Part shown: piece after piece, positions 5,853 through 13,216 of the stretch
Layout of the letters: the number at the start of each line of letters is the position of its first letter
Numbering within the stretch: the stretch's first letter is position 1
NCBI GenBank assembly: GCA_046756405.1
Contig: JBHHWH010000054.1
Span: forward strand, 1 to 16,309
From: JBHHWH01 sp046756405
GTDB lineage: Bacteria > Actinomycetota > Acidimicrobiia > Spongiisociales > ZC4RG35
Reading direction: 5' to 3'
Length of the DNA: 16,309 nt
Notes under the pieces: generated by a model
The model's input: only the letters and a program-made list of their open reading frames with translations
Told to the model about the DNA's origin: nothing
The model's database searches: none
Position numbers and translations under genes: made by a program

Positions 5853-7345
5853 GGTCGGTCTCCACCGTTGGTCGAGTTGTCGCCGAAGCTGGCCCAGCGG
5901 CTGGTGCCGTTCTGTAGCGAACCCTCAGATGGGGGCTGAACCGGTTGACCCTGGCGGACATCAAGGATGGCGGGGAGGTCACCGGAGCCGAACCGTCCGG
6001 CTATGGCTGCCAGTCCTAACGCCTCATCCACCTTGTGTCGAGGATGAAGTTTGGTGAGGGCGACAGCTTCGGCCATCCGCTGGGTGATCTGTCTTGTTCC
6101 CACCGCAGCGGCTTCGACCAGCCAGCGGGCAGCTCCATCCCCGATCTCTAAGAACGCCTGCTCATGCGGATTCGACGCCTTCGGGGTCCGTTCCACGCTG
6201 GTACGACGTGGTGGATAATGGTCGTCACAGACCACCGTCTCCCCTTTGTGTGCCAGCTGGTGGCGGGCGATCTCAGAGGCTGCATTATCGACTTCGGCGG
6301 TTACGACCACCTCTCCGCCGGAGACCCGCACCCACACCCGCTTCCCCATGAACGCATGCGGCACCGAATAGCGTGCTCCCCGAAAGTGGATCAGCGACGA
6401 CCACGACACCGCCCGGGTCTCCCCGAACGTCGCCGTATACGGTTCGGCCGGCACCGGATGCAACAACTCGACCTCCCGGACCAGCCGGTCTGCCGGTGGT
6501 TCCCCAGTCAACGCATGAGGACGGCTGTTGAATCTGGCCATGGCCGCCTCGCATGCCGCTTCCAGCTGCTCCCACGACTCATAGTCGTCTCTCAGGTTGG
6601 CTGCGGTGGGGACCACATCAGCTTTAGCGATCCGCACCGTAGCTTCCGACCCGCCCTTGGACTGAGGGTCCGCCGGGACACAGGTGACAATCTTCACCCC
6701 GTAGTAATACGAGACGGCCACGATCTGGGGGTTGCGTATCGCGATCCCCGCCACATGCCCATCGGTCACCGTCTTCTCATTGTCGGTCAACGCATAGGTG
6801 GGGACCCCACCCAAAAGACGGAAACACCGATCCAGAGCAGCGATCACCGACGGCAAAGTCTTATCCGGAAGCGGGATGACCACCCGGAACCTCGACCAGG
6901 CCAGCCAAGCGCAGAACAACACCACCCGTATGCCGGCCACCACAGGCCCCGCCGCATAATCCCACTGCAGCCACAGTCCCGGCTCCGGAATCCACGGTTT
7001 GAACACACGCCGATGATCCGACGCCCATTCGGCTTTCAACGCTGCCACCACCCGCCGGGTAGTCCGCTCCGACCCCTCATAGCCCATCGCCTCCAGCTTG
7101 CGGTGAACCACATCAGCCCGGATCCGACCCTGCGAACGGTCAATCCACTCGGAGATCTTGTCCGCAAACGGATCCGTCACCTTCGGTCGTTCCACCGTCA
7201 CCGTCGGATCCAACCCGGCCTCACGGGCAGCCACATACCGGCGGACCGTATGATGATCCACTCCCGCCAGCTGGCCAGCCGACCGATACGACCCCGTCAA
7301 ATCGTACGCTTCCAACACTTCCACGATCTTCTCCTCTGACAACAT
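5849..7345 (-). CDS. istA: IstA, DDE transposase of the IS21 element
   Basis: This 498-residue transposase has an N-terminal helix-turn-helix (about 17-38, SYRSAGQLAGVDHHTVRRYV) and a second DNA-binding segment before the catalytic core. The DDE triad is visible as D129 (LQWDYAAG), D188 (ALTDNEKT) and E234 (SKGGSEATV), followed by the Mu-transposase-type C-terminal barrel. The ATG at 7345 follows AAGGAGG at about eight bases. The frame is open upstream to 7501, but that part encodes the terminal repeats and is not typical protein. It cuts the element ends and transfers them to target DNA together with IstB, whose gene follows with a four-base overlap. Confidence 0.92.
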   Translation of the reverse strand: MLSEEKIVEVLEAYDLTGSYRSAGQLAGVDHHTVRRYVAAREAGLDPTVTVERPKVTDPFADKISEWIDRSQGRIRADVVHRKLEAMGYEGSERTTRRVVAALKAEWASDHRRVFKPWIPEPGLWLQWDYAAGPVVAGIRVVLFCAWLAWSRFRVVIPLPDKTLPSVIAALDRCFRLLGGVPTYALTDNEKTVTDGHVAGIAIRNPQIVAVSYYYGVKIVTCVPADPQSKGGSEATVRIAKADVVPTAANLRDDYESWEQLEAACEAAMARFNSRPHALTGEPPADRLVREVELLHPVPAEPYTATFGETRAVSWSSLIHFRGARYSVPHAFMGKRVWVRVSGGEVVVTAEVDNAASEIARHQLAHKGETVVCDDHYPPRRTSVERTPKASNPHEQAFLEIGDGAARWLVEAAAVGTRQITQRMAEAVALTKLHPRHKVDEALGLAAIAGRFGSGDLPAILDVRQGQPVQPPSEGSLQNGTSRWASFGDNSTNGGDRP

Positions 7346-7456
7346 GGGTGCGGATCCTCCTTCGTCTGCTCGACACCCGATACAGGCGTCGATAACAGAC
7401 GAGAAGAAGCCCACCACCAAGGACCTCGAGAACCCCCACCACCCGAGGAGCCCAAT

Positions 7457-7537
7457 GGCCACACGCGGGGAAAACCAGTGGCCACACGCGGGGAAACTCA
7501 ACGGCCATCTACGGGGAGGATCCCATGGCCGTCGTCA
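7457..7537 (-). repeat. Right-end repeat array of the IS21 element
   Basis: GGCC cores at 7457, 7480, 7503 and 7527 (spacings 23, 23, 24) mirror the left end. Two units share cacgcggggaaa. The array lies upstream of istA, so transposase binding here could also repress the istA promoter. Confidence 0.8.
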
Positions 7538-8656
7538 GGCGGAACGGTTCCCGGAACGCCGCTGGGCGGCGGAGTCGGCGAACGGTCACGGCTATTTGTT
7601 GGCGCAGCAGCTGGTCGCTGCCGGGGAACACGTCGTGGACGTGCCCTCCACTCTGGCCTCGAGAGCGAGGGTCCTCGACTCGACGAGGTCGCAGAAGAAC
7701 GACGCCAACGATGCCCGTTCGGTGGCCATCGTCGCATTGCACCAGTCGAGTCTCCGCCGGGTGGCCGTCGAGGATCATGTGGCGGTGCTGCGGATGCTCG
7801 CTGGACGTCACAAGCAGCTCTCCAGCCTGAAGACTCAGGCCGCCTCCCGTCTCCACGCTGTGTTGGCGGCACTGCTGCCTGGGGGAATGAGCGGAGAACT
7901 CTCCTCACACAAGGCGTCTCGGATGCTGCGACGGATCCGACCCAAGACCATGGTGGAAACGGAACGGAAACGCATCGCCCACCAACACCTCACCGAAGTA
8001 AGACGCTTGGAGAAGGAGAAGAAGGCCTCTCTACAGCGTCTCGCCGTAGCAGTGGAAGCCTCCGGAACAGGCCTCACCGACATATACGGTGTCGGCCCCG
8101 TCGTCGCCGGCTTGTTGATCGGATACACCGGAGACATCACCCGGTTCCCCACCAGACACCACTACGCCGCCTACAACGGCACAGCACCCATCGAGGCGTC
8201 CTCCGGTGGGAGGAAACGGCATCGGCTCAACCCGAGAGGCAACCGGATGCTCAACCATGCGCTGCATCTCATCGCCATCTGCCAGCTCCGCCAGCCCAAC
8301 ACCGCAGGCCGAGTGTTCTACGAACGGAAAGTCGCAGAAGGCAAGACCAAGAAAGAGGCCATCCGATCGCTGAAACGACGACTCTCCGACGTCGTCTACC
8401 GCCAGCTCCTCGAAGACCGCAAGCAATAGGGCTCGGGGGGCACCCAGGGGCGTCTATGCAATCAGCGCGGCCGCTACTCCACCCTGATCAAACGGCTCTT
8501 CGATTCAGCCACCCCGGGCCAGCCCCAACACTACGCATCACCACTTGCCTCGACTCGGTCGAGCCAGCCCAACGCGCCCCAAACACCCCTCGACAAACAA
8601 ACAGGCATGGTTCGGTTCGCTACGGCCTGAGGGGCGATATGGCGCATATTGGGTGA
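7538..8656 (+). pseudogene. IS110-family transposase, N-terminally truncated and frameshifted near the end
   Basis: From the IS21 border the frame reads ERFPERRWAAESANGHGYL and continues as an IS110-family DEDD/serine transposase. It has KNDANDARSVA, the last acidic motif of the RuvC-like domain, and a C-terminal Transposase_20 part (IYGVGPVVAGLLIGYTGD). It also has an ASSGGRKR segment with the candidate catalytic serine and a NRMLNHALHLIA block. The first roughly 50 residues with the first catalytic Asp are absent, and nothing left of the IS21 element encodes them. The open frame stops at TAG 8427-8429. The -1 frame then continues GLGGHPGASMQSA... SHPGPAPTLR to 8656, resembling the GGHSGA...SLPGPA tail of actinobacterial IS110 proteins. 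It is almost certainly inactive. Confidence 0.8.
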
Positions 8657-8686
8657 TCTGCGTGGCGACGCATTCTGTATCGGTGG

Positions 8687-9391
8687 CTATCTGGCGAGTA
8701 GGTCGGCGTAGACGAACCCGTCGCGGTCAACGATGTCTCCGAGCGTGCAGTCGATCGGGCGATCGAAGATGGGACTGGCGTAGCAGAAGGTATGGAACTC
8801 GCCGTTCTCTCCTAGAGGGTCCACTCCGGCGGGGAGGTCCTTGAGAAGGTCAGCGTTGAAGGTCCTGCCGGCGAAGGAGGGGTCGAGCTGACGGGGATCA
8901 AGGGCGGTGATCACCGCCCGTACTCCCGCGTTGATCATCTGGCCAGCGAGCGTGTGGGTGCCTTCTGGGCCGCACCAGATCGGAAACACCGGCTCAATGC
9001 CGGTCCCGACAAGTCTCTCGGTGCGATAGGCGCGTACGTCTTCGAGGAACAGGTCACCGAACACCACCCTCGTTATCCCCGCGTCACGGGCCCGGTCGAT
9101 CACCATGGCCATGCGCCGCTCATACTCATCGTTGGGACACGGCCACGGCAGCTCGACCGGCCACACCGGCAGCCCAACCCGCTGAGCCTGCGCATCGACA
9201 AGATCGCGGCGCACACCCTGCATCGACACCCGGTCGAACTCGCTATTGAAAGTGGTCAACAAGGCGACCACGTCGAGGTCACCGCGTTGGCGGACGGTGT
9301 GCAGCGCCCAGGCGCTGTCCTTGCCCGAACTCCACGACATCAACGCCCGAGGACGAGCCCGCTGGTCTATGGAGTCCAGCCCGACGGTCAC
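8687..9391 (-). CDS. Diphthine-ammonia ligase-family ATP pyrophosphatase (Dph6-like)
   Basis: This 234-residue protein has the ATP-PPase signature SSGKDS (21-26) in MSWSSGKDSAWALH and the family-specific GENGEFHTF block (194-202). DLFLEDVRAYRTERL and the PIWCGPEGTHTLA segment are also typical. Eukaryotic and archaeal relatives amidate diphthine on EF2. Bacteria lack diphthamide, so bacterial members adenylate some other substrate that is not known. The GTG at 9391 is chosen because it overlaps the upstream stop as GTGA (9388-9391) and follows GGAGG; the longer open frame to 9526 is proline/glycine-rich shadow. It is probably translationally coupled to the preceding 113-residue protein. Confidence 0.82.
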   Translation of the reverse strand: MTVGLDSIDQRARPRALMSWSSGKDSAWALHTVRQRGDLDVVALLTTFNSEFDRVSMQGVRRDLVDAQAQRVGLPVWPVELPWPCPNDEYERRMAMVIDRARDAGITRVVFGDLFLEDVRAYRTERLVGTGIEPVFPIWCGPEGTHTLAGQMINAGVRAVITALDPRQLDPSFAGRTFNADLLKDLPAGVDPLGENGEFHTFCYASPIFDRPIDCTLGDIVDRDGFVYADLLAR

Positions 9392-9729
9392 GCCCCTCCG
9401 ACCATCCGCAACTGAAGAGAGCGGGCGTAGGCGACCAGGGCAACCTGTTCGACCGCAGCCCCTTCCACAGTTCGGAGCCGCTCCAGAGCCCGCCCCGTCA
9501 GAACTGCCGGCTGAACTCGCCGGCACAGATGCGCCTCGGGTCGCTCCGGGTCGGGTCGGGTCAAGTCGTAGATCGCAATACTCACCCCAAGCTGAGACTC
9601 CAACCCTGCAATCACCGGGCCAAGGTCGGGGCTGCGTTCGATCAGCTGAGAAAGACTCAACACCTGTCTAAGCGCAGACGGGAGCCTCTCGAGCCAGTCA
9701 GGCGGCGACATCCCCCGATCGTACGACAC
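9388..9729 (-). CDS. Protein of unknown function, coupled to the Dph6-like gene
   Basis: This 113-residue, mostly helical soluble protein has no motif I recognise. It contains LSQLIERSPDLGPVIAGLES followed by a short beta-like LGVSIAIYDL and an alanine-rich C-terminal helix (VEQVALVAYARSLQLRM). The GTG at 9729 has GGGGAGGAG five to eight bases upstream; an internal ATG at 9711 has only a G-run. Its stop overlaps the start of the ATP pyrophosphatase gene, suggesting a shared transcript and possibly a functional partnership. There is no signal peptide or membrane segment, so it is presumably cytoplasmic. Confidence 0.65.
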   Translation of the reverse strand: MSYDRGMSPPDWLERLPSALRQVLSLSQLIERSPDLGPVIAGLESQLGVSIAIYDLTRPDPERPEAHLCRRVQPAVLTGRALERLRTVEGAAVEQVALVAYARSLQLRMVGGA

Positions 9730-9793
9730 GAGACTCCTCCCCAGAGCCGTGCAGCCCTCGTCCGCGTAACATACACCGAGGTGCCGATCCCGT

Positions 9794-9809
9794 GCACTTC
9801 CTGAAGTGC
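9794..9809. promoter_or_regulatory. Inverted repeat upstream of the Dph6-like operon
   Basis: gcacttcctgaagtgc is a 7+2+7 perfect inverted repeat, 65 bases upstream of the GTG at 9729 on the minus strand. A position like this suits an operator or a leader hairpin. A TATGTT-like -10 candidate lies between it and the gene. No regulator can be named. Confidence 0.4.
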
Positions 9810-9965
9810 TCGTTATCCGCCCAGATCGGTTGATCGCCCACACCAGTTCACTACTGCTGGAGGGTGGCTCGCGTCGTAGCTCGACGCCGGCCCGTCTGAG
9901 CCACCATCGCCACTCCGCGGACTCGGGCGATGATCTTTGCGGGGGGAATCAACCTGTCGAGCCTT
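9810..9965. other. Intergenic stretch with no supported gene
   Basis: It lies between the putative operator and the small gene ending at 9966, both on the minus strand. I see no coding frame with convincing codon use, no strong terminator hairpin with a T-tract, and no RNA gene. Confidence 0.4.
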
Positions 9966-10190
9966 TCACGACTCGTCCTCAACCTCGATCTGGTCCAGTG
10001 CCCGTCGCATCGCCTTGAGGGTTATCTCATCGGGCACGCCGGCCAGCCGGGCCTCGCGCATCAGCATGATCATTCCGAGAAGAGACTCGTACAACGACCG
10101 CTGACTGGGTGTCAGGTTGCCACTGTCGATCGCCTCTCGGAGCTCGGCGACAAGTGCCCCGAGATCCTCTGTTGTCCCGAAATCAACCAT
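9966..10190 (-). CDS. Small protein of unknown function (74 residues)
   Basis: This acidic, helical peptide has the regular pattern of a small cytoplasmic protein: GALVAELREAIDSGNLTPSQ, then SLYESLLGMIMLMREARLAG, ending DQIEVEDES. There is no signal sequence or known motif. The ATG at 10190 has no clear Shine-Dalgarno, and the segment just upstream looks like a mobile-element scrap. The gene may therefore be the remains of something longer or be expressed from a leader brought by that insertion. Clean amphipathic helices argue that it is real. Confidence 0.5.
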   Translation of the reverse strand: MVDFGTTEDLGALVAELREAIDSGNLTPSQRSLYESLLGMIMLMREARLAGVPDEITLKAMRRALDQIEVEDES

Positions 10191-10194
10191 CTGA

Positions 10195-10312
10195 ACAAGC
10201 CTATGCGAGCGGTGTCTAATTCGCCGACACCCTCACGGACGCCAACGCACGGCTCAGGGTCATCGTGGATCGCTACTCCTTCGATGCAGAGCTTTCTCAT
10301 CTCCTTCTCCAT
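10195..10312 (-). other. Fragment resembling the 5' part of a group II intron
   Basis: The minus strand translates as MRKLCIEGVAIHDDPEPC followed by VGVREGVGE. This strongly recalls the EGVA.H..PESC...REG.GEAL stretch I know from chance translations of the conserved RNA region upstream of group II intron reverse transcriptase genes. Homology ends around 10235 and no reverse transcriptase, domain V or intron end is visible in the window. If correct, it is a short dead scrap. The recognition is from memory and was not searched. Confidence 0.35.
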
Positions 10313-10435
10313 GCCGGTCTATCCCGGCGCCGCCACAACATTCGGTTATATCTCATTCGCGAATCCGCTGAGAGCGTGCTCCGTGGGGTGGGTCTCTTCG
10401 GACGGCTGCGAGTTGGCGATCTGGAGATTGCTCGC
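10313..10435. other. Stretch after the anti-sigma gene, no gene seen
   Basis: This is the 3' flank of the minus-strand sigma/anti-sigma operon. I see no strong intrinsic terminator and no supported coding frame. Confidence 0.35.
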
Positions 10436-11413
10436 CTAGGGAGCGAACAACGTGTCGACTTCAGTAGGAGGGCCGTAGATCGCGGTGGAGACTGCGGTCC
10501 CAGCAGGTATCCCGAAGGCAGTATCTTCGGTGACAGCTACCAGCTCTTTGGACGTGAGGTTTCCGACGCGGTCGATGCCGAATGTGAGGCGCATCCGGAC
10601 TCCTCGCTCGGAGTATTCAACCGAGAACGCCTGGACTCCATCTCCGGGCTCGCCGAGCTGGAGGGAGCCGAGACGCGATATCAGGTTGAGGGTCGACGCG
10701 CGAAGTTGGGGGCTGACAAATGATTCGGTGATGATGTCCAGGGCCACGTCGAGGTATTCGACGTCGAATGGCAGACCACGACCCGAGGCCATCTGGTTTC
10801 GGATGGCTTGGTCGAGTTCTTCTAAGTTGTCGGGCCACACGTCCACGGGGATCAGGACAGTTGATGTGACGGTTTGGCCGATTTGGTCAGCGGTGTCGAG
10901 CCCTGCGGCGTAGTAGGCCTCTTCGTGGGTGTCTCTGAAGAAGATCGGTTCCAGATAAGTGGTGCGGATTTGTTCGGTTCCTTCATTACCGATCCACACT
11001 TCGCGTTCCCTTGGTAGGAGGTAGACCAGCAGGTCGCGGTCGTACGGCACTCCGCTGAGCTCGTCTCGGTAGACCACCGCGAGCGCTGTCACACGAGAGC
11101 TCGTGTAGATGAACGAGGTGTCGGTGACCGACAGTGGGTCCTGTTCCGCGGCCACGGCTGCGATCTCTCCCAGGACTGCCGAAGCTGGATTCGTAGCGAA
11201 GGGTTGGACAATCAATCCGACCATGACCGTGACAGCAATCGCAACTCCGGCTAACGCCCTAACTCTGAGACGTCGCGATCTGGTCCGCGTTGCTTCTCTG
11301 TTGATCGCGGCGTGCAGCTGCTCTTCCGCCCGGCGTAAGGCGTCTTGGGGCGGCTGAGGGTCGCCGGTTAAACGGCGCAGCAGATCATCAACGGGGTGAC
11401 GCTCGTTACTCAC
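10436..11413 (-). CDS. Membrane-anchored anti-sigma-like protein (CU044_5270-type)
   Basis: This 325-residue protein has a short cytoplasmic N-terminus (about 1-50, with LLRRLTGDPQPP and a helical AEEQLHAAINRE segment), a transmembrane helix at 53-70 (ALAGVAIAVTVMVGLIV) and a large extracellular domain of mostly beta character. The layout and its place directly behind an ECF sigma gene fit actinobacterial CU044_5270-type partners that hold or sense for the sigma factor. No HxxxCxxC zinc anti-sigma motif is present, so the inhibitory mode is not obvious. The GTG at 11413 has AAGGAGAGGGGG just upstream and overlaps the sigma stop by eight bases, indicating coupled synthesis. Confidence 0.75.
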   Translation of the reverse strand: MSNERHPVDDLLRRLTGDPQPPQDALRRAEEQLHAAINREATRTRSRRLRVRALAGVAIAVTVMVGLIVQPFATNPASAVLGEIAAVAAEQDPLSVTDTSFIYTSSRVTALAVVYRDELSGVPYDRDLLVYLLPREREVWIGNEGTEQIRTTYLEPIFFRDTHEEAYYAAGLDTADQIGQTVTSTVLIPVDVWPDNLEELDQAIRNQMASGRGLPFDVEYLDVALDIITESFVSPQLRASTLNLISRLGSLQLGEPGDGVQAFSVEYSERGVRMRLTFGIDRVGNLTSKELVAVTEDTAFGIPAGTAVSTAIYGPPTEVDTLFAP

Positions 11414-12005
11414 TGTCCCCCTCTCCTTGTCCTCGGTCTTCGCCAAGGATTGCCTCGATGTCGCCGAGTGCTTCACGGAGCTTCCGGCGGGCACGCGAAA
11501 TCCGCGATCCGACCGTTCCGGGCGGGACTCCAAGAATCTTGCCGATTTCGGAGTATGTGAAGTCGTCTAGCGCGTGGAGAAGGAGGGCGTCCCTGTCACG
11601 AGCTGGCATACCAGCAAGAACATGGTTTACCTGTCTTCCAATCCGTTCCGCGTCGATCCGATCAGCGATCTCCGACTCGTCCAGACCGGATGGCCTGTCC
11701 GCCGGCATCGCCAGGTAGAGGCGGTCCTTACGCCCGCGGGAGCGGAGTATACCGCCGATGGTGTTCGCCGCGATGCCCAGCAGCCAAGGTAAAGCGCTCT
11801 CGCGGTCCAGATCGAAACGGCGGCGGATCCGAAACGCTGTCCCGAACGTGCCAGAGACGACATCCTCGGCGTCTTCCACCCCGATTCGTCTGGCAGCGAA
11901 CGTGAACACTTTCGCCGCGTGCCGGTCGAACAGTTCACCGAACTGGGAAGAATCCTCGAGAGAACCGGCGATGATGTCGGCGTCGGAACGACGTGGACTA
12001 GCCAC
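11406..12005 (-). CDS. ECF-type RNA polymerase sigma factor
   Basis: This is a 199-residue group 4 sigma factor. Region 2 lies at about 20-88 (FGELFDRHAAKVFTFAARR, DAEDVVSGTFGTAFR, LPWLLGIAANTI) and region 4 at about 128-180 (GMPARDRDALLLHALDDFTY followed by SEIGKILGVPPGTVGSRISR, the -35-binding helix-turn-helix). It would direct RNA polymerase to its own regulon, held in check by the downstream membrane protein. It starts with GTG and has only a weak ribosome-binding site. The gene is 31 bases after a secreted-protein gene on the same strand, which may therefore be cotranscribed and may be linked to the signal being sensed. Confidence 0.92.
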   Translation of the reverse strand: MASPRRSDADIIAGSLEDSSQFGELFDRHAAKVFTFAARRIGVEDAEDVVSGTFGTAFRIRRRFDLDRESALPWLLGIAANTIGGILRSRGRKDRLYLAMPADRPSGLDESEIADRIDAERIGRQVNHVLAGMPARDRDALLLHALDDFTYSEIGKILGVPPGTVGSRISRARRKLREALGDIEAILGEDRGQGEGDSE

Positions 12006-12036
12006 GTCTTTTGAAATTAGTCAGAGCGGGGTCAGG

Positions 12037-12555
12037 CTAGCTCGAATGGTAAGAGATCGACTCCGCCTTGTTGTTCATGTATGTGAGGTTGTCGTTCGTC
12101 CCGCTCCCGGTCGTGTTCTCAACGGTGCCCTGTTTCCCCGGGTCGTCCCAGTGTCTCAGCTTGTAGCAGCCGTTGTACGAAGACGAAATCCGGTTATCCC
12201 ACGACGGCGTCGTATTCCAGTATCCGCCGGTGCACGAAGAACCCACGATGGTTATCGACGAGCCGAGCCCCCAATACCAGTCGTAGTGGATGCCCAGAGT
12301 GAAGGTCGAGAACGCAGAACCGCCACCTCCCCCGATCCCCGACACCGTGGACATCCCAACTGTCGCCCACACTGCTGCGGCTTCACGAGTGGAAAAGCAG
12401 TCCTGGTCAGTCGTAATGAACTCACCGTCAGGCTTCTCACCGATGACAAAGATCACGCAGTGCTCCGCAGGTTTGACGGGTTCCTCCGACACTGTCGGAG
12501 CAGTTACTGCGAGCGTTGCGACGACCAGTACAAGTGATGTGAGCACGCTGGCCAT
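12037..12555 (-). CDS. Small secreted four-cysteine protein
   Basis: This 172-residue protein has an N-terminal signal peptide (ASVLTSLVLVVATLAVTAP) and a beta-rich mature part with C33, C53, C108 and C130. Segments such as LGIHYDWYWGLGSSITIVG and WDNRISSSYNGCYKLRHWD resemble small secreted crystallin-like or I36-inhibitor-like proteins of Streptomyces and relatives. The similarity is to the pattern, not a proven family. It ends with NLTYMNNKAESISYHSS. The ATG follows AGAGGGGG. It is the first gene before the sigma/anti-sigma pair, so it may be either a target of, or simply a companion to, that system. Confidence 0.72.
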   Translation of the reverse strand: MASVLTSLVLVVATLAVTAPTVSEEPVKPAEHCVIFVIGEKPDGEFITTDQDCFSTREAAAVWATVGMSTVSGIGGGGGSAFSTFTLGIHYDWYWGLGSSITIVGSSCTGGYWNTTPSWDNRISSSYNGCYKLRHWDDPGKQGTVENTTGSGTNDNLTYMNNKAESISYHSS

Positions 12556-12877
12556 GAAAGACCCCCTCTAAATCGAACGACGGGTTACATCCCCCTATTT
12601 GCCGGACAACCCAAAGCCATTCACGAATGAAGCGAATGTCCTCACTGTGCCAATACGCGAAGGGCGGGCTGACTCGTAGACCCTCCCGAACGACGGGTCG
12701 GTCAGCCTGCCCCGTCATTGAGATCGTGAGCGGTCATCCATGGAGGGTCGCTGACGAACACGCTCATCGGCAGGCCAGTGCCGAACACGATGCCAAGATC
12801 GCGAAAACAATCGATCAGATCCTGCAACAGAATCCTGCCTCCGAACAAATAGGTGTCTGTTTGCTTCTGACTGCATC
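12556..12877. other. Upstream region of the secreted-protein/sigma operon; no gene supported
   Basis: The minus-strand operon promoter should lie in the first 100 bases, but I cannot place it securely. The plus strand from about 12755 reads DEHAHRQASAEHDAKIAKTI and then DQILQQNPASEQIG. This is acceptable protein sequence, perhaps the remains of the region before the IS256 fragment in a different frame, but it has no recognisable family. Confidence 0.35.
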
Positions 12878-13138
12878 TTGAGCGAGGTGTTGGAGGAGGT
12901 AGCTCGGCTGAGTGTCCGTCTGGCGATGCAGGCGGGTGTGGACGCCGAGGTGGACGCGTTCTTGCAGCGTGTCCGTTATGAGCGTCGCGGCGAAAACCAT
13001 CCGTCTGGTTTTCGGAATGGGTGGCAGCCGGAGGCGACGATCAAAACCACGATGGGGCCGGTGAAGATCCAGAGGCCGAAGGTGCGGGACACCGACGAGA
13101 AGTTCTGTTCGCGGCTGTTGGGCAAGGAGGTGACACCT
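12878..13138 (+). pseudogene. IS256-family transposase, N-terminal fragment
   Basis: The frame encodes LEEVARLSVRLAMQAGVDAE, then a YERRGENHPSGFRNGWQPE block and KTTMGPVKIQRPKVRDTD followed by FCSRLLGKEVT. This is the N-terminal part of a Mutator/IS256 transposase, where the RNG, GPV...PK.R and LLG blocks are conserved. The similarity then stops abruptly where an IS21-type end begins. All catalytic residues (DDE) are missing. It begins at a TTG that is unlikely to be the original start. It is a dead fragment, truncated by the neighbouring insertion and a later deletion. Confidence 0.78.
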
Positions 13139-13216
13139 AGAACGCGAGGACTTTTCTTGGCCACCAGCGGAGACCTCCGGTGGCCACCAGCGAGGACACA
13201 AGCCTGGCCATTGACA
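13139..13216 (+). mobile_element. Solo end of a second IS21-family element
   Basis: GGCC cores lie at 13159, 13182 and 13206 (spacings 23 and 24), and the tip ggccattgaca ends seven bases beyond the last core. This is exactly the geometry of the right end of the complete IS21 element. The tip is also the reverse complement of that element's left tip tgtcaatggcc, and two units share ggccaccagcg. The interior of the element is gone. The internal units differ from the complete element, so this was a relative, not a copy. Confidence 0.72.

Larger units (their letters stand above)
4947..7537 (-). mobile_element. IS21-family insertion sequence, complete
   Basis: Two overlapping genes, istA and istB, lie between mirrored ends. 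The left tip is tgtcaatggcc and the right tip, read inward, is tgacgacggcc. In both ends a GGCC core starts seven bases from the tip and recurs at spacings of 24, 23, 23 bases. This multiple-repeat end structure is known for IS21 elements, where it binds the transposase. No flanking direct repeat is visible, and the IS110 gene next to the right end lacks its N-terminus. That suggests a deletion next to the element after insertion. Both genes look intact. Confidence 0.88.

Noticed and set aside
5308..7339. Long open frames on the plus strand opposite istB and istA
   Set aside because: They are antisense shadows in high-GC DNA: rich in Arg, Pro and His, without motifs, and the minus-strand genes have clear catalytic motifs.
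7346..7501. Upstream extension of istA
   Set aside because: The open frame continues into the terminal repeat array; the ATG at 7345 has a strong AAGGAGG and the family N-terminus begins there.
9930..10439. Plus-strand frame of about 169 residues
   Set aside because: It overlaps the 74-residue gene and the intron-like scrap on the other strand, has no ribosome-binding site and reads like random translation.
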